64,000 nt of DNA. It comes from CAWABB01 sp963701735 (GTDB lineage Bacteria > Bacteroidota > Ignavibacteria > UBA10030 > UBA6906). The notes beneath the pieces were generated by a model, which saw nothing but the letters and a program-made list of their open reading frames with translations, was not told where the DNA came from and made no database searches. Of the stretch, positions 17,726 through 27,892 are shown in pieces; within the stretch, counting starts at the first letter, position 1; every line of letters starts with the position of its first letter. The translations under genes and the position numbers were made by a program. The stretch is from NCBI GenBank assembly GCA_963701735.1, contig CAVPBI010000026.1, positions 434,001 to 498,000 on the forward strand, written 5' to 3'.

Positions 17726-19060
17726 TCAGTCTTCGAGCCGTGCGGGCGTGTTTCCGGGTTCCCCGAGGAGCCCGGGGGCTTCCTCCGCCGGCAGGGTCTG
17801 GACCGCTTTCAGTTTGCGCTCGATCTGGCGCGTTCGCGTCGCTGCGCTTTCGATGCTGGAGCTCGCCTCGTCGAGTTTCCGCTTGGTCTTGTCGAGAATT
17901 TCTCCGAACCGCCCGAACTCGGTCTTCACGGCAGCGAGCAGCGCCCAGACCTCGCTCGAACGTCGCTCGATGGCAAGCGTCCTGAAGCCCATCTGCAGGC
18001 TGTTCAGGATTGCCGTCAGTGTTGTCGGTCCCGCGATCGTCACGCGATATTCGCGCTGGAGTGTATCCGACAACCCGGCCCGCCGGATCACCTCGGCAAA
18101 GAGCCCCTCCGTCGGCAGGAACATGATCGCAAAGTCCGTCGTGCGGGGCGGGTCGAGGTACTTTTCGCGGATCGTCTTCCCCTCCAGCTTGATCCGCGCC
18201 TCGAGCATGCGTCCGGCCTCCTCAACGAGCGGAGCGTTGGCTTGCTCCTGCGCATCGAGGAGACGCTGATAATCCTCGAGGGGAAACTTCGCGTCCACAG
18301 GGAGCCAGACCGGCTCGTGATCGTCAAGGGATCTTCCCGGCAGGCGAATGGCGAATTCCACCCGGTCATGAGATCCGAGCTTCGTCACGACATTGCTGGC
18401 GTACTGTTCCGGAGTCAGGATCTGATCCAGCAACGTGCCGAGCTGAACCTCGCCCCAGGTCCCGCGGGTTTTGATGTTGGTGAGGACCTTCTTCAGGTCG
18501 CCGACGCCCGAGGCGAGCGTCTGCATCTCCCCCAGCCCCTGGGCGACGCGATCCAGCTGTTCGGACACCTGCCTGAAGGAATGTCCGAGCCTTGTCTCGA
18601 GCGTGGTCTGGAGTTTCTCGTCGACCGTGAACCGCATGGCTTCGAGCTTGCGGCTGTTGTCCTCCTGGAGGATTTGCAGCCGTTGCTCCATCGTGGTCCG
18701 GACCGCCTCGATGCGCGCGTCCAGGGTCTGGCTCATGCCCGAGAGCTGGTTCCCGAACGTATCGAGCTGGTCCTTCTGGAGTCTGGCGATTTCCATGACG
18801 CTTCCGCCCAGCGAATCGGCCAGGGATCTGAAAGAACCGGCCATTTCTTCGCGGTCATGGTGAGCCGTCGTGGTGGCTTCCACCCTGTTCCGGCCGATTT
18901 CGTCCCGGAGGCCCCGGTCCAATCGTTCGAGGGCGTCGCCGAGGGCCTTGATGCGCTCCTCCAGCGAGCGGGCCGAGCCGGTCCGCATCAGGAGAACGAC
19001 CAGGAGGGCGAGCGCGATCAGGAGTGCGACGACAGCAACGATCAGCAAGGTGTCAATCAT
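17726..19060 (-). CDS. rmuC: DNA recombination protein RmuC
   Basis: This is a 444-residue protein with an N-terminal transmembrane helix (residues 3-25), a long coiled coil rich in ERL/EEL/RIEAVRTTM patterns, and the RmuC nuclease-like domain. That domain includes KTRGTWGEVQLGTLLDQIL, LPVDAKFPLEDYQRL and TDFAIMFLPTEGLFAEV. RmuC limits genome inversions at repeats. The start at 19060 was chosen because the conserved membrane helix begins there; an upstream reading to 19264 adds unrelated residues. It is followed 38 bases later by glgB. Confidence 0.92.
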   Translation of the reverse strand: MIDTLLIVAVVALLIALALLVVLLMRTGSARSLEERIKALGDALERLDRGLRDEIGRNRVEATTTAHHDREEMAGSFRSLADSLGGSVMEIARLQKDQLDTFGNQLSGMSQTLDARIEAVRTTMEQRLQILQEDNSRKLEAMRFTVDEKLQTTLETRLGHSFRQVSEQLDRVAQGLGEMQTLASGVGDLKKVLTNIKTRGTWGEVQLGTLLDQILTPEQYASNVVTKLGSHDRVEFAIRLPGRSLDDHEPVWLPVDAKFPLEDYQRLLDAQEQANAPLVEEAGRMLEARIKLEGKTIREKYLDPPRTTDFAIMFLPTEGLFAEVIRRAGLSDTLQREYRVTIAGPTTLTAILNSLQMGFRTLAIERRSSEVWALLAAVKTEFGRFGEILDKTKRKLDEASSSIESAATRTRQIERKLKAVQTLPAEEAPGLLGEPGNTPARLED

Positions 19061-19263
19061 GGCGGGGATGCGCGGTTGGTGGAATATACGAGGAAGGCAG
19101 AGAAAAGCAATGCGGGGGTCAAGGACGGGCCATTTTGGCAACGAGGGATGGGGCGTCCGGTGACAAGGGACAGGCCATCCGGCAACGAGTGCTGCGCGCC
19201 GAGGGGCAGGCAGCGGGAAAGGGCGCCAGGACATCGTCCCCAGCGGGGGGGATGGCGCGCACA

Positions 19264-19300
19264 TAGAAACGGCCGGTCATGGTGTCACCTGACCGGCCGC
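19264..19300 (-). terminator. hairpin terminator after thioredoxin
   Basis: A perfect 10-base inverted repeat (CGGCCGGTCA at 19270-19279 with TGACCGGCCG at 19290-19299) is followed on the minus strand by TTTCT. It lies about 50 bases beyond the thioredoxin stop, in the correct orientation for an intrinsic terminator. Confidence 0.7.
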
Positions 19301-19349
19301 AACAGGGCACAGATCGTCAAGCCATGCCGGCAGGCACGGCTGCGGGACT

Positions 19350-19704
19350 TCAGTTCGTCAGGAGAACGGAAGCGATCGCATCCTTGAGCGCATCCTTTGG
19401 CAGCGCGCCCATGGCCATCTGGGGCTGCCCCTCCTTCGGGACGAAGAGGATGGACGGAATGCTCCGGATGCCGAACATTGCGGCAAGCTCCTGCTCCTTG
19501 TCGGTGTCGATCTTGTAGATGTTGACCTTGCCCGCATATTCCTTCGAGAGCTCTTCGAGGACCGGCGCCACGGACGCGGCAGGGACCGCACCAGTCGGCG
19601 TAGAAGTCGATAATGGCGGGAAGTTCTCCTTCGAACTTCCAATCCTTGTTCTTCTCAAAATCGAAGATCTTCTCCCGGAACGTGTCTTTTGTGAGCTTCT
19701 CCAT
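19350..19704 (-). CDS. thioredoxin, one frameshift
   Basis: This is a thioredoxin of about 117 residues with the active site WCGPC (Trp38 to Cys42). The N-terminal half reads MEKLTKDTFREKIFDFEKNK and continues to WCGPCR. At about 19580 one base appears to have been gained, and the reading continues in another frame as SVAPVLEELSKEYAGK, ending in SIPSILFVPKEGQ (with the conserved cis-Pro) and ALKDAIASVLLTN. Both halves are well conserved, so an assembly indel is likely. The cytoplasmic type is indicated by the absence of a signal peptide. Confidence 0.88.
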
Positions 19705-19899
19705 GGGCCTCTCTGTTCTGATATGTGGCGCGTACTCGTTGTATCAGATGAGATGCAGAAAGGCAAGCGAGGGGGTCAAGGCCCGGGACCCCCGGAAAGC
19801 GGGCGAACGGGGCGCCCCGGCGCATCCGGAGCTCTCTGGCAACCCCGGAGCCCTCCCGGGTCGGTACCCCGGGCCGGCACGCCCCGCCACCCGACGAGA

Positions 19900-20172
19900 C
19901 TACTGCGCCACCGCAGCCGCCGCATCCGCGACCGCCTGCCGGAACTGCTCTATGCTCTCGCCAAACACCCGGAGCGTCGTCCGCTGACGCTTGTCGTCAT
20001 TGTCGATGCGGCTCTCGGAAATCGAGAGGTACTTTGCTCCGTTCTTCGCCTCCTTGACGTCGACGAAGTAGGTCGTTCGCCCCGCACGCACGACCGAGGA
20101 GTACAGGGAGCTGGTGGTGGTTGCCAAGAAGTCCTCCGGCTTTCGAGATGGAACATCCGTTGCGCGCGGCAT
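19900..20172 (-). CDS. DUF3276 (PUR-domain-like) protein
   Basis: This is a 90-residue protein of the DUF3276 family, which is characteristic of Bacteroidota and related phyla and has a fold like the PUR-alpha nucleic-acid-binding repeat. The core is SSVVRAGRTTYFVDVKEAKN, followed by KYLSISESR and a C-terminal EQFRQAVADAAAAV helix. The start at 20172 follows the family's usual short N-terminus; the longer frame to 20289 overlaps the peptidase gene upstream. Its function is unknown; nucleic acid binding is inferred from the fold. Confidence 0.8.
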   Translation of the reverse strand: MPRATDVPSRKPEDFLATTTSSLYSSVVRAGRTTYFVDVKEAKNGAKYLSISESRIDNDDKRQRTTLRVFGESIEQFRQAVADAAAAVAQ

Positions 20173-20263
20173 GATGACCTCCGTGGGCCGCTCACCAGGA
20201 ATACACCGCAGGAGGGGAATTTCCGAACGAGGGAAACGAAGGGGGCAGGCGGGAGGACGACTC

Positions 20264-21681
20264 TTACTGGTTCGCCAGGATCGCCGCAAGCAGCGCCATC
20301 ACGATCGCGCCCATTTCCAGTTCGCGCGGATGCACGGCGTCGATCGTGTCGTTGGCAGAATGGTGGAACATCGAAGTACCGGTGGTCTTCCACGACGAGT
20401 CCGACGCCGGGGACGCCTGTGGACACGAGCGGACTGATGTCGACCCCGCTCCCTCCCCTGACGATTCGGCCCGCCCCCAGCTCCGCGAACAGCGGAGCCC
20501 AACGCGACAACCGGAGCACGGTCGTCGTATCGGCTTCCACGGAGAGGCCGCGGGGCGCAAACGCGCCGCGGTCGGCCTCGATCGCGGCCACGTGTCGTTC
20601 GACCGCCCTTGCCTGCGCCTTCACGTACGCTCTTCCGCCCCTCAGGCCGTTCTCCTCGTTCATGAACATCACGGCCCGGATGGTTCGCTTCGGCTTGAAC
20701 CCGACGCGCTGGAGGAGATCCAGCGTCTCGATCGCCTGCATGCAGCCCCCGCCGTCGTCGTGAGCGCCATGCCCCTTGTCCCACGCATCGAGGTGTCCGC
20801 CCACAACCACGATCTCGTCCGGCTTCTCAGAGCCGACGAGTTCACCCAGGACGTTCCCCGACGGCGCATCCGGGAGCGTGCGGGCCGAGAGACGCATCCG
20901 GAGGCGGACCACGCCTTCGGCCTTCAGCAATTGGCTGAGTGAATCCGCGTCGAGCGTGCTGACCGCCAGCGCCGGGATCTTTGTAACGCTGTCAGCGTAC
21001 GACATCGAGCCCGTGTGCGGCACATCGTCGCGCGCGAGCGTCACCGACCGAACGATCACGCCTGCAGCGCCGGCGCGGGCGGCCTCGATTGCGCCACCCG
21101 ATCGCTGGTCGACCGCCCCGCCATACCCCTGGAACGTGTTGAGAGGGCTGGGATCCATCGGCCGGTTATAAAAGACGATGGCTCCCCGCGCCCTCTCGCC
21201 CGAGGGACTTCACTTCCTGCAGCGATCTCACCTCGATCACCGGCCCGGTCACACCGTCCGCCGCCGTCCCGATGCTGCCGCCGAGCGCGCACACATCGAG
21301 GCGGATCTCAGCCCGCCCCTGCTCCGCGAGCACCACCGCCTCCTCGACAGGGCCGCGCTCCCAGTGCGGCACCATCACCGATTCTACGCGGACGTGCGAG
21401 AACCCCAGTCGTTTCATCATTTCCGCGGTGAGCGACACCGCACGTTCGGCTCCCGCAGACCCGCTCAGGCGAAGCGGCGCTTCGCGTGCGAGCTCGGCCA
21501 GGAGGGCGTACGACCTGCAGTCGCGAAGGCCCTCTGCCACAAGCCGGTCTTTCAACGCCCGGTATTCGGCCGGGAGTGAGTCAGGTATGGCGTCAACCGG
21601 TCGTGCCGGAGTTCCGTCCGCGGCACGCGCCGGGACCCCGGGCGACGACAGGAGAAGGGCGAGAATGAGGGTGGGCGCCAT
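20264..21681 (-). CDS. secreted M28 family zinc aminopeptidase/carboxypeptidase, two frameshifts
   Basis: This is an exported metallopeptidase of about 470 residues. It has an N-terminal signal peptide (MAPTLILALLLSSPGVPARA), a PA-type insert (GAAGVIVRSV region) and the M28 zinc site: GGHLDAWD (His, Asp), HDDGGGCMQ (Asp) and FMNEENG (Glu-Glu), with the final His in FHHSANDTID. Two indels break it: an extra G in a G-run near 21200, and a lost base near 20371. On either side the correct frame continues without stops. Family members include carboxypeptidase Q-like enzymes that release amino acids from peptides. The substrate is unknown. Confidence 0.85.
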
Positions 21682-21805
21682 GCAGTCAGACGCCGGCCGG
21701 GCGGACCTGCGGCGGAGAGACGCCAGGCGAAGGGACCTGCAGCGAAGAGACTCCGCGAGGACACAGCCGGTGCGGAACCACGTCAACGGACGACGCCGGA
21801 CCATC

Positions 21806-22837
21806 TCAGATCCCGTACCTCGTGCGGATGCCCGGGATGAGGTACTCGTCGAACGCCCGTGCGAGCGAGAACCCCGGGGTGAATCCCCAATCGCGCCGCG
21901 CGGCCGCATCGTCCACGTCTTCCGGCCACGAATCCACGATCGCCTGCCGCTTGTCATCCGGCTTGAACGATATCGCCGCGTCCCCGAACTGGCGCATGAC
22001 GATATCCCTGATCTCGCCCGCGGAGGGATTGAAGCTGGTGATGTTATAGACGGGCCGCGTAAGCTTCTCACGCGGCGCCCGTTCGAGCGCGAGCAGCGCC
22101 TCGATCCCGTCCGGCATGGCCATGAACGGAATGCGCACGTCCTCCCGCACGAAGCAGGCGTACGGCTTCTTCTGGGCAGCGGAGTGCAGCATCTCGGGGG
22201 CGTAGTCGCTCGTCCCCCCGCTCGGCACGGTCACCGCGCTGATCAGGCCCGGAAACCTGATGCACCTGAAATCGACCCCGCCCCGTTCAGCATCCGAGGC
22301 GAGCTGACGGTAGTGTGTCGAGTAGTAGCGGCCCAGGTGCTCGCAGTAGAGCTTGTTGCATCCGTACATCGTGATCGGGGAGTTCCACTGCTCCTCGGCA
22401 ACCTTGCCCGCCCGGTGCTTGGCCTCGACGGACGGGAGACCGTACACCGCGATGGACGACGGGAACAGAAACTTGACCGGAGAACCGTGCCAGCGCGATT
22501 GCTCGATCGCGATCTTCAACAACGCCATGGTCCCTTCCACGTTCACCCGGTGCGCGGCTTCAGGGGTGAACTCCGCCCGCGTCGAGAGCAACGCGGCGAG
22601 GTGGTAGATCGCGTGAATCTCAAACTCGCTCTGCAGTCGCTCCATGAGCCGCTGATCCAGGATGTCGCCCACGATCGCCGTAGCGCACCGCTTGCGGATG
22701 TGGTCGTCCACCGGACGGACGTCGACTGCGATGATCGTCGGGGAGCCGATGTCTGTCAGCCGCTCGATGAGGCCATGTCCCATCTCCCCGTTTGCGCCGG
22801 TGATGAGCGTGGCGGGAGTCCGAATAGAATTGGTCAT
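21806..22837 (-). CDS. NAD-dependent SDR, probable L-threonine 3-dehydrogenase
   Basis: This is an extended SDR of about 343 residues with LITGANGEMGHGL at the N-terminus and the catalytic Tyr/Lys in MYGCNKLYCEHLG. Features such as RFPGLISAVTVPSGGTSDYAPEM, FMAMPDGIEALLAL and the late DAAARRDWGFTP match the SDR-type L-threonine 3-dehydrogenases of Bacteroidota rather than UDP-glucose epimerases. Those enzymes oxidise threonine to 2-amino-3-ketobutyrate. The start at 22837 was preferred over 22876 because the Rossmann fold follows closely. No partner ligase gene (kbl) is adjacent. Confidence 0.72.
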   Translation of the reverse strand: MTNSIRTPATLITGANGEMGHGLIERLTDIGSPTIIAVDVRPVDDHIRKRCATAIVGDILDQRLMERLQSEFEIHAIYHLAALLSTRAEFTPEAAHRVNVEGTMALLKIAIEQSRWHGSPVKFLFPSSIAVYGLPSVEAKHRAGKVAEEQWNSPITMYGCNKLYCEHLGRYYSTHYRQLASDAERGGVDFRCIRFPGLISAVTVPSGGTSDYAPEMLHSAAQKKPYACFVREDVRIPFMAMPDGIEALLALERAPREKLTRPVYNITSFNPSAGEIRDIVMRQFGDAAISFKPDDKRQAIVDSWPEDVDDAAARRDWGFTPGFSLARAFDEYLIPGIRTRYGI

Positions 22838-22920
22838 AGGAGTCTGCGGGAAAGTGCTGAGGTCGTGGTGAGGCAAGCGGAGAGAAGATACAAAACGGCT
22901 GGTGGATTTGCCAGGGGCCA

Positions 22921-22950
22921 GAAACGGCCGCGGGCCCTGAGCGGGCCCGC
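22921..22950 (-). terminator. hairpin terminator after response regulator
   Basis: An 8-base GC stem (GCGGGCCC at 22930-22937 with GGGCCCGC at 22943-22950) is followed on the minus strand by GGCCGTTTC. It lies 9 bases downstream of the response regulator stop. The T tract is short, so confidence is moderate. Confidence 0.55.
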
Positions 22951-22958
22951 AGACACTA

Positions 22959-23414
22959 TTAATAGATGGGGGTGCTGGAAGCCCCCCGCGTCAGGTTGCG
23001 GTCGTTGGGTTTGCCCTTGATCCCGCTGGGCGGCATCTTGGGGCGCTTGTCCTCGGGCGTCGCAAGGTACACTACCCATTCCAGCAACTCCTCGATCGGC
23101 CGCCCCTTCTTCAGGAAGCCGTCATACCGCGGGTCTTTCACGGCACTCATCGTGTGCACGTCGTCGAACGCCGACACGAAGAGAACCGGAAGCTTCTCGA
23201 AGCGCGGCAGGCTCCTGAGTTTGCGATGGAACTTGATCCCGTCCATGCGCGGCATATAAATGTCGGCAATGACGAGGTCCACCGGTATCTCATCCAGTTT
23301 CTCAAGGGCCTCGACGCCGTCTTCAGCCAGAACGACGGCATGCCCTTCTGCACCAAGAATGCTTCGAATGACGATACGGTAATCCGGCTCGTCGTCCACA
23401 ACGAGTATGGTCAT
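22959..23414 (-). CDS. single-domain response regulator
   Basis: This is a 151-residue receiver-domain protein. The acidic pair is in ILVVDDEPDY, the phosphoacceptor is Asp51 (VIADIYMPRMDG) and the conserved Thr/Ser-Lys positions are LFVSAFD and GFLKKGRP. About 30 residues beyond the receiver are charged and proline-rich with no output domain. It probably acts by protein contact, like CheY or Spo0F. The start at 23414 places the first beta strand at residue 2. No histidine kinase is adjacent, so the partner is unknown. Confidence 0.85.
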   Translation of the reverse strand: MTILVVDDEPDYRIVIRSILGAEGHAVVLAEDGVEALEKLDEIPVDLVIADIYMPRMDGIKFHRKLRSLPRFEKLPVLFVSAFDDVHTMSAVKDPRYDGFLKKGRPIEELLEWVVYLATPEDKRPKMPPSGIKGKPNDRNLTRGASSTPIY

Positions 23415-23591
23415 CTTCTTCCCCGACCGATCTGTGCCTGTTCTTGCGCTACACTCTTGCACAATCCGTACCCAAATTCCCGGACCGGCAATGTGCAGAC
23501 ATCGTGTGGCAATATGGCGAATCGGCGCGGGAGAACCCTTGTCCCGGATCACGTTGGTGAAAATTGTAGAGATTACATCCGATCCGGGACG

Positions 23592-24726
23592 TCAGCCGTC
23601 GTACCTTCTCCACACCCTTGGAGCTATTGCGCACGTCACTTCATACGGGATCGTCCCGAGGATCTCCGCGACATCCCAGCCCGAAATCGATTCCGGCCCA
23701 TCTGTCCCGATCAGCGTCACGGTGTCACCTTCCTCAACGTCCGTCACCGGGCCCAGGTCCGCCATGATGTGGTCCATGCAGATCGTGCCGACGACCGGGA
23801 ATCGTCTGCCTCTGATGAGAACAGATGTGCGGTTGGTCAGGGGCCGGAAGTAGCCGTCGGCATACCCGACAGGGATCGTCGCGATCGCAGTCCTTCCGCT
23901 GGTGAAGTACCGTCTCGCGTATGAGATGCTCACCCCGGCATCGACGTGTTTGAGGTGGGAAACGCGCGAGCGCAGGCTCATGACGGGCTTTACGGGAAAC
24001 CGTTCGGGCATGCCGTTCCCGGGCGGATATCCATAGAGCATGATTCCGGGGCGTACCATGTCGAAGTGGGCTTCCGGCATCGAGATGATCGCGCCGCTGT
24101 TCGCCATGTGGCGGAGCTGGACATCGATGTTGCGGCGGCCAAGCTCCTCGAGGACCGCCTCAAAGCGCTTGACGTTGCGCATCGGCGAACGTGCGGTCGG
24201 ACTCCTCCGAGGTTGCGAAGTGGCTGTACACACCGACGAGGTCGATCCCTCGCTCTCTGGCGACGTGCTCGATGAAATCGGCCGCCTGCCGGTCGGCAAC
24301 GCCCAGCCGGCCCATGCCGGTGTCCACCTTGACGTGGACGCGTGCCGTGCCTGACGATCGCGCGGCGGACGCCACCGCCTCGAGCCCGCGCCTGTCCATC
24401 ACGGTCAGATCGAGGCCATACCCCAGGGCCGTGTGAAGGTGCGCGTCCTCGGTCTTCTCGAAGACCAGGATCGGCGCCGTCACGCCCCCCTCCCGCAATT
24501 CGATCCCCTCGTGGTAGCGCGCGACCCCCAGGCGTTCCACGCCGTGGGCAACCGCTTCGATTGCCATCCGCACCGCCCCGTGCCCGTACGCGTTCGCCTT
24601 GACCACGGCCATGATCGCAACGCCCGGCCCGACATAGGCGCGCACCGCATCGATGTTCGACCGGAAGGCCGGAAGACTGATTTCGGCGCGCGTCGAGTGG
24701 GATACCTGAAGTTCTTCAAGTGCCAT
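23592..24726 (-). CDS. alr: alanine racemase, one frameshift
   Basis: This is a PLP-dependent alanine racemase of about 377 residues that supplies D-alanine for peptidoglycan. Lys43 in VVKANAYGHG is the PLP lysine. The C-terminal domain has VSISYARRYF (the catalytic Tyr region), TIPVGYADGYFR and VGTICMDHIMADL. A single indel near 24183 divides the gene: the first part ends after EESDRTFADAQ and the second resumes at RFEAVLEELGRRNIDVQ. Both parts are conserved. It is divergent from the S9 peptidase gene across a 211-base gap. Confidence 0.9.
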
Positions 24727-24777
24727 TGAGTCCTCTCCCTCTGTCTCGAATATCCGGAGGGATGTTCACTTTCGCAA

Positions 24778-24867
24778 GCCGCTGCATCGTGAACCACACG
24801 CCGCCGAACGACATGCACCGCGAAGCGGCGCGCTGCCGGCCCTGAGCCGTTGCATCTTGAGCCATGC
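24778..24867. repeat. imperfect direct repeat in the alr/S9 intergenic region
   Basis: Two 22-base stretches (24778-24799 and 24846-24867) match at about 17 positions: GCCGCTGCATCGTGAACCAC and GCCGTTGCATCTTGAGCCAT over their first 20 bases. They lie in the divergent region between alr and the S9 peptidase. They could be operator-like or chance; no regulator is linked to them. Confidence 0.35.
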
Positions 24868-24937
24868 TTCGCTAGTATTCGTCACGCCCCCATCTTTCCT
24901 GCTCGTTGCATATCCCTCCATCCCTCGGAGACCTTTC

Positions 24938-27042
24938 ATGCACCGCACATCGAGCGTTCTTCGACTCTTCCTGCTGGCCGCACTCGCATGCCATGCGCTC
25001 CCGGATGCCGCCATGGCGCAATCCGGCGGCAAGAGGCCTTTCGCGATCTCTCATCTGTATGACATCCGGGACGTCAGCGATCCCCAGTGCTCCCCCGACG
25101 GATCGCGCGTTGCGTTCGTGGTGGGCGAGAACAGTCTCGCCGACGCGACCTCGAACTCAGACCTCTATGTCCGCACGCTCGACGGCAAGCGCATGACGCG
25201 CATGACATCCGACAGGGCGTCGGACTCGTCCCCACGCTGGTCGCCCGACGGGAGCCAGATACTGTTCATCTCCACGCGCTCCGGAAGCGCCCAGGCATGG
25301 GTCCTCCCGGCGGACGGCGGGGAACCGCGGCAGGTGACGAGAGTTCGAGCAGGGCGTCGGCGACATCGCCTGGATGCCGGACGGGAAATCGTTCCTCTTC
25401 ACCAGCGCGGTCTATCCCGAATGCGGCGCAGACAACGACTGTAACAAGACGATCGAACGCGACGCGGAGTCCGGACCGCTCAAGGCGCACCTTGCAGACC
25501 ACCTGCTCTTCCGCCACTGGAACTCGTGGTCAGAGATGAAACGGACACATGTCTTCCGCGGAGATAGTCGCTACCGGAGCGGTCGTCGACCTCACACCCG
25601 GAGACTTCGACTCTCCGGCGTTTTCCACCGGCGGAGGAGGATACGATATCTCACCTGACGGGAAAGAGATGTGCGTGGCTTCAAACCGCGACAGCAACGA
25701 AGCCGAGACGACCAACAAGGACCTCTGGCTGATCCCCGTGGCGGGAGGGTCTCCGGTGAATATCACGGACGCCAACGAGGCGTACGACGGCAACCCGGCG
25801 TACTCGCCCGACGGGAAGTTCATCGCGTACAGGACGCAGGCCATTCCGGCGCACGAGGCCGATCGGTTCCGGATCGCGCTGTACGAGCGGTCGACGGGGC
25901 GGTCCCGCATCCTGACGGACGGCTTCGACAACTGGGTCAACGACATGCGCTGGAGCCCGGACTCGAGGGCGCTCTACTTTACGGCCGACGTGAAGGGTCA
26001 TGTCCCGCTCTACCGGCTCGACATCCCCTCGGGGGCCATCACACAGGTCGTCGACGCCAAAACCATCGACCAGTTCGCCCTTGCGCCGAACGGCCGGGAG
26101 GTGTACCTCATTCGCCGCTCCGTCGGGGAGCCGCGCGAACTCTGGAGCGCGGACATCTCAGGCAAGAACCTGCGTCGCGTCACCACGTTCAACAAGTCCG
26201 TGGAGGACAGCGTCGATATCCGCCCCGCCGAGGAGATCTGGATACCGTCGCCCACGGGCAAGCTCATCCACACATTCATCGTGAAGCCGTACGGTTTCGA
26301 TCCCGGCAAGAAGTACCCCCTCATCCTCAACGTCCATGGAGGCCCGCAGAGCCAGTGGGCTGACGCGTTCCGCGGCGACTGGCAGGTATACCCCGGCGCC
26401 GGTTACATCGTCGCCTTCCCGAACCCGCACGGCTCCACAGGGTACGGACAGGAGTTCACGGCCGCGATCTCAAAGGATTGGGGAGGAAAGGTCTACGCGG
26501 ACGTGATGGCTGTGGCGGACTCCCTTTCCCGGGTGCCGTGGGTTGATGCGGAGCGCATGGGAGCGATGGGGTGGTCGTACGGCGGGTATATGATGATGTG
26601 GATGGAGGGCCACACCACACGGTTCAAGGCGCTCGCAACGATGATGGGCCTGTACAACCTGAAGGCGTTCCATGGCGCGACAGAAGAGCTCTGGTTTCCC
26701 GAATGGGACCTCGGGGGCGTGCCGTGGGAGTCGGACCTGTACGAACGGTGGTCGCCGAACCTCCACGTCAAGAACTTCGCGACGCCCTGTCTGATAGTCA
26801 CCGGGCAGCGCGACTTCCGCGTCCCGTACACGCAGAGTCTGGAATTCTTCACCGACCTGCAGCGACGGCGGGTCCCGTCGCGGCTGATCGTGTTTGAGAA
26901 CGACGGGCATTGGCCGAGTCACCTCAAGTCCATGCCCCTCTACTATAACGCGCACCTGGAATGGTTCGAGAAGTACCTCGGCGGAGGGAAGGCTCCATAC
27001 AACTCCGAAGAGAGCGTGAAGCGCGGGAGAATGACGAAGTAA
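24938..27042 (+). CDS. secreted S9 family prolyl oligopeptidase/dipeptidyl peptidase, two frameshifts
   Basis: This is an exported serine peptidase of about 700 residues. A signal peptide (MHRTSSVLRLFLLAALACHA, ending near DAAMAQ) is followed by a beta-propeller with repeated SPDG motifs and a C-terminal alpha/beta hydrolase domain. The catalytic Ser is in GWSYGGYM, the Asp in GQRDFRVPY and the His in NDGHWPS. One indel near 25340 switches frame before GDIAWMPDGKSFLF; another near 25560 switches before EIVATGAVVDLTPGD. The long catalytic part (25560-27042) is uninterrupted. The likely role is extracellular or periplasmic cleavage of short peptides. Confidence 0.88.
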
Positions 27043-27069
27043 CTGGGGTGTGCGGGCGCCTGTCGGCTC

Positions 27070-27239
27070 GTGCCCCACCAACCAGTGCCCCTCCACTATG
27101 CACTTGCTGTAAACACAAAGGGGCCCGTGCTCGCGCCAACCGGCTGTGCCGACAGGGCATTGTAGCACATGATCGTGGCGCGGCACAAACTGGTCACAGA
27201 GACGGATTGGGCCGTTTAAGGATTCTGCTGCAACGGCAC
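27070..27239. repeat. structured intergenic repeat, copy 1 (170 bases)
   Basis: This element shares ordered blocks with 46044-46140: GTGCCCCACCAAC at its start, GGGGC followed by GTGCTCG and CCAAC in the middle, and GCCGTT...AACGGCAC at its end. The terminal block forms a short hairpin (GCCGTT with AACGGC). It ends at the stop codon of the CxxC gene and begins 27 bases after the S9 stop. The spacers between blocks are longer than in copy 2. It may be a REP- or MITE-like element; its identity is unknown. Confidence 0.6.
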
Positions 27240-27625
27240 TAGGCCACGGGCTCTCGACCTGAGGCGGATCCCCCGGAGGGAGAGTCTTCGTCTCTGGCAA
27301 TACGCGCAAGGATCGCCTGGCGCAGGGATTCTTCGTCCGGGGTCTGACGTGCCAGAGACTCGCCATCCGCGGGCTGCGCCTTGAAATCGGAGGGGTCGCC
27401 TGGCTGCTGCGCGGGGCCTGTCGCATCGCCCGGCTGCGCGGGATGCGCGTCGTCTGCGATGTAGAGCGCGGCACACATGCCGCCCATGCGTCGTCCTTCG
27501 ACGTGGCACCGGAACGCGTGGGCGCGGAGGGCCTCAAGGTCCTTCGCCTCGGGCGAAAAGCAGAAATCCTCCAGCTTCTCCCCGCACGCCGTGCAGAAGA
27601 CCGGTTGTCGCGCCGTCTGACTCAT
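27239..27625 (-). CDS. small CxxC zinc-ribbon-like protein, unknown function
   Basis: This is a 128-residue protein not assigned to a family. An N-terminal FCTACGEKLEDFCF segment holds Cys residues in a CxxC arrangement, with another Cys-His pair in AFRCHVEG, so a small metal-binding knuckle is likely. The middle is rich in Pro, Gln and Asp (HPAQPGDATGPAQQPGD), and the C-terminal helix LRQAILARIARDEDS is charged. The start at 27625 was chosen because residues upstream have no protein-like character. It converges with the S9 peptidase gene, separated by the structured repeat. Confidence 0.55.
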   Translation of the reverse strand: MSQTARQPVFCTACGEKLEDFCFSPEAKDLEALRAHAFRCHVEGRRMGGMCAALYIADDAHPAQPGDATGPAQQPGDPSDFKAQPADGESLARQTPDEESLRQAILARIARDEDSPSGGSASGREPVA

Positions 27626-27658
27626 GTCCAAAAATACTGAATATCCTGGCCACTTGCC

Positions 27659-27820
27659 ATGACCGTCCACGAGGCGATCCCGGCCACAACCGGCGTGCGG
27701 TTCCTCAGGGAGCGCGGGTTCCCGGTGGAGATATCGCCCACGGTCCTCACCGACCAGCTGGCGGCGCTCCCTGTGGATGTCGGCATCAAGGCGATGCGCA
27801 TCGTCTGCTTCTTCTCTTGA
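27659..27820 (+). pseudogene. short ORF resembling a fragment of HMP-phosphate kinase (ThiD)
   Basis: This is a 53-residue ATG-started reading frame. The stretch TGVRFLRERGFPVEISPTVL followed by DQLAALPVDVGIKAMRI resembles the middle of ThiD-type kinases, where a TxGVR segment precedes a QLxALxxDxxxxAxKIGML segment. The glycine-rich end is replaced by VCFFS and a stop, and no nucleotide-binding parts are present. If real it is a remnant. It could also be a chance ORF, since it lies opposite the region just upstream of the CxxC gene. Confidence 0.3.
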
Positions 27821-27844
27821 CATTCTTCCCGCGTTTCATAATTT
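27817..27844 (+). promoter_or_regulatory. sigma70-like promoter for 27893-28879
   Basis: TTGACA at 27817-27822 and TAATTT at 27839-27844 are separated by 16 bases. The first downstream gene begins about 49 bases further on. Both hexamers are close to the general bacterial consensus. Confidence 0.5.
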
Positions 27845-27892
27845 TGATCGATTGTCCGTTGTCATCAGACTCACCATCACCGGGAGCCGGTC

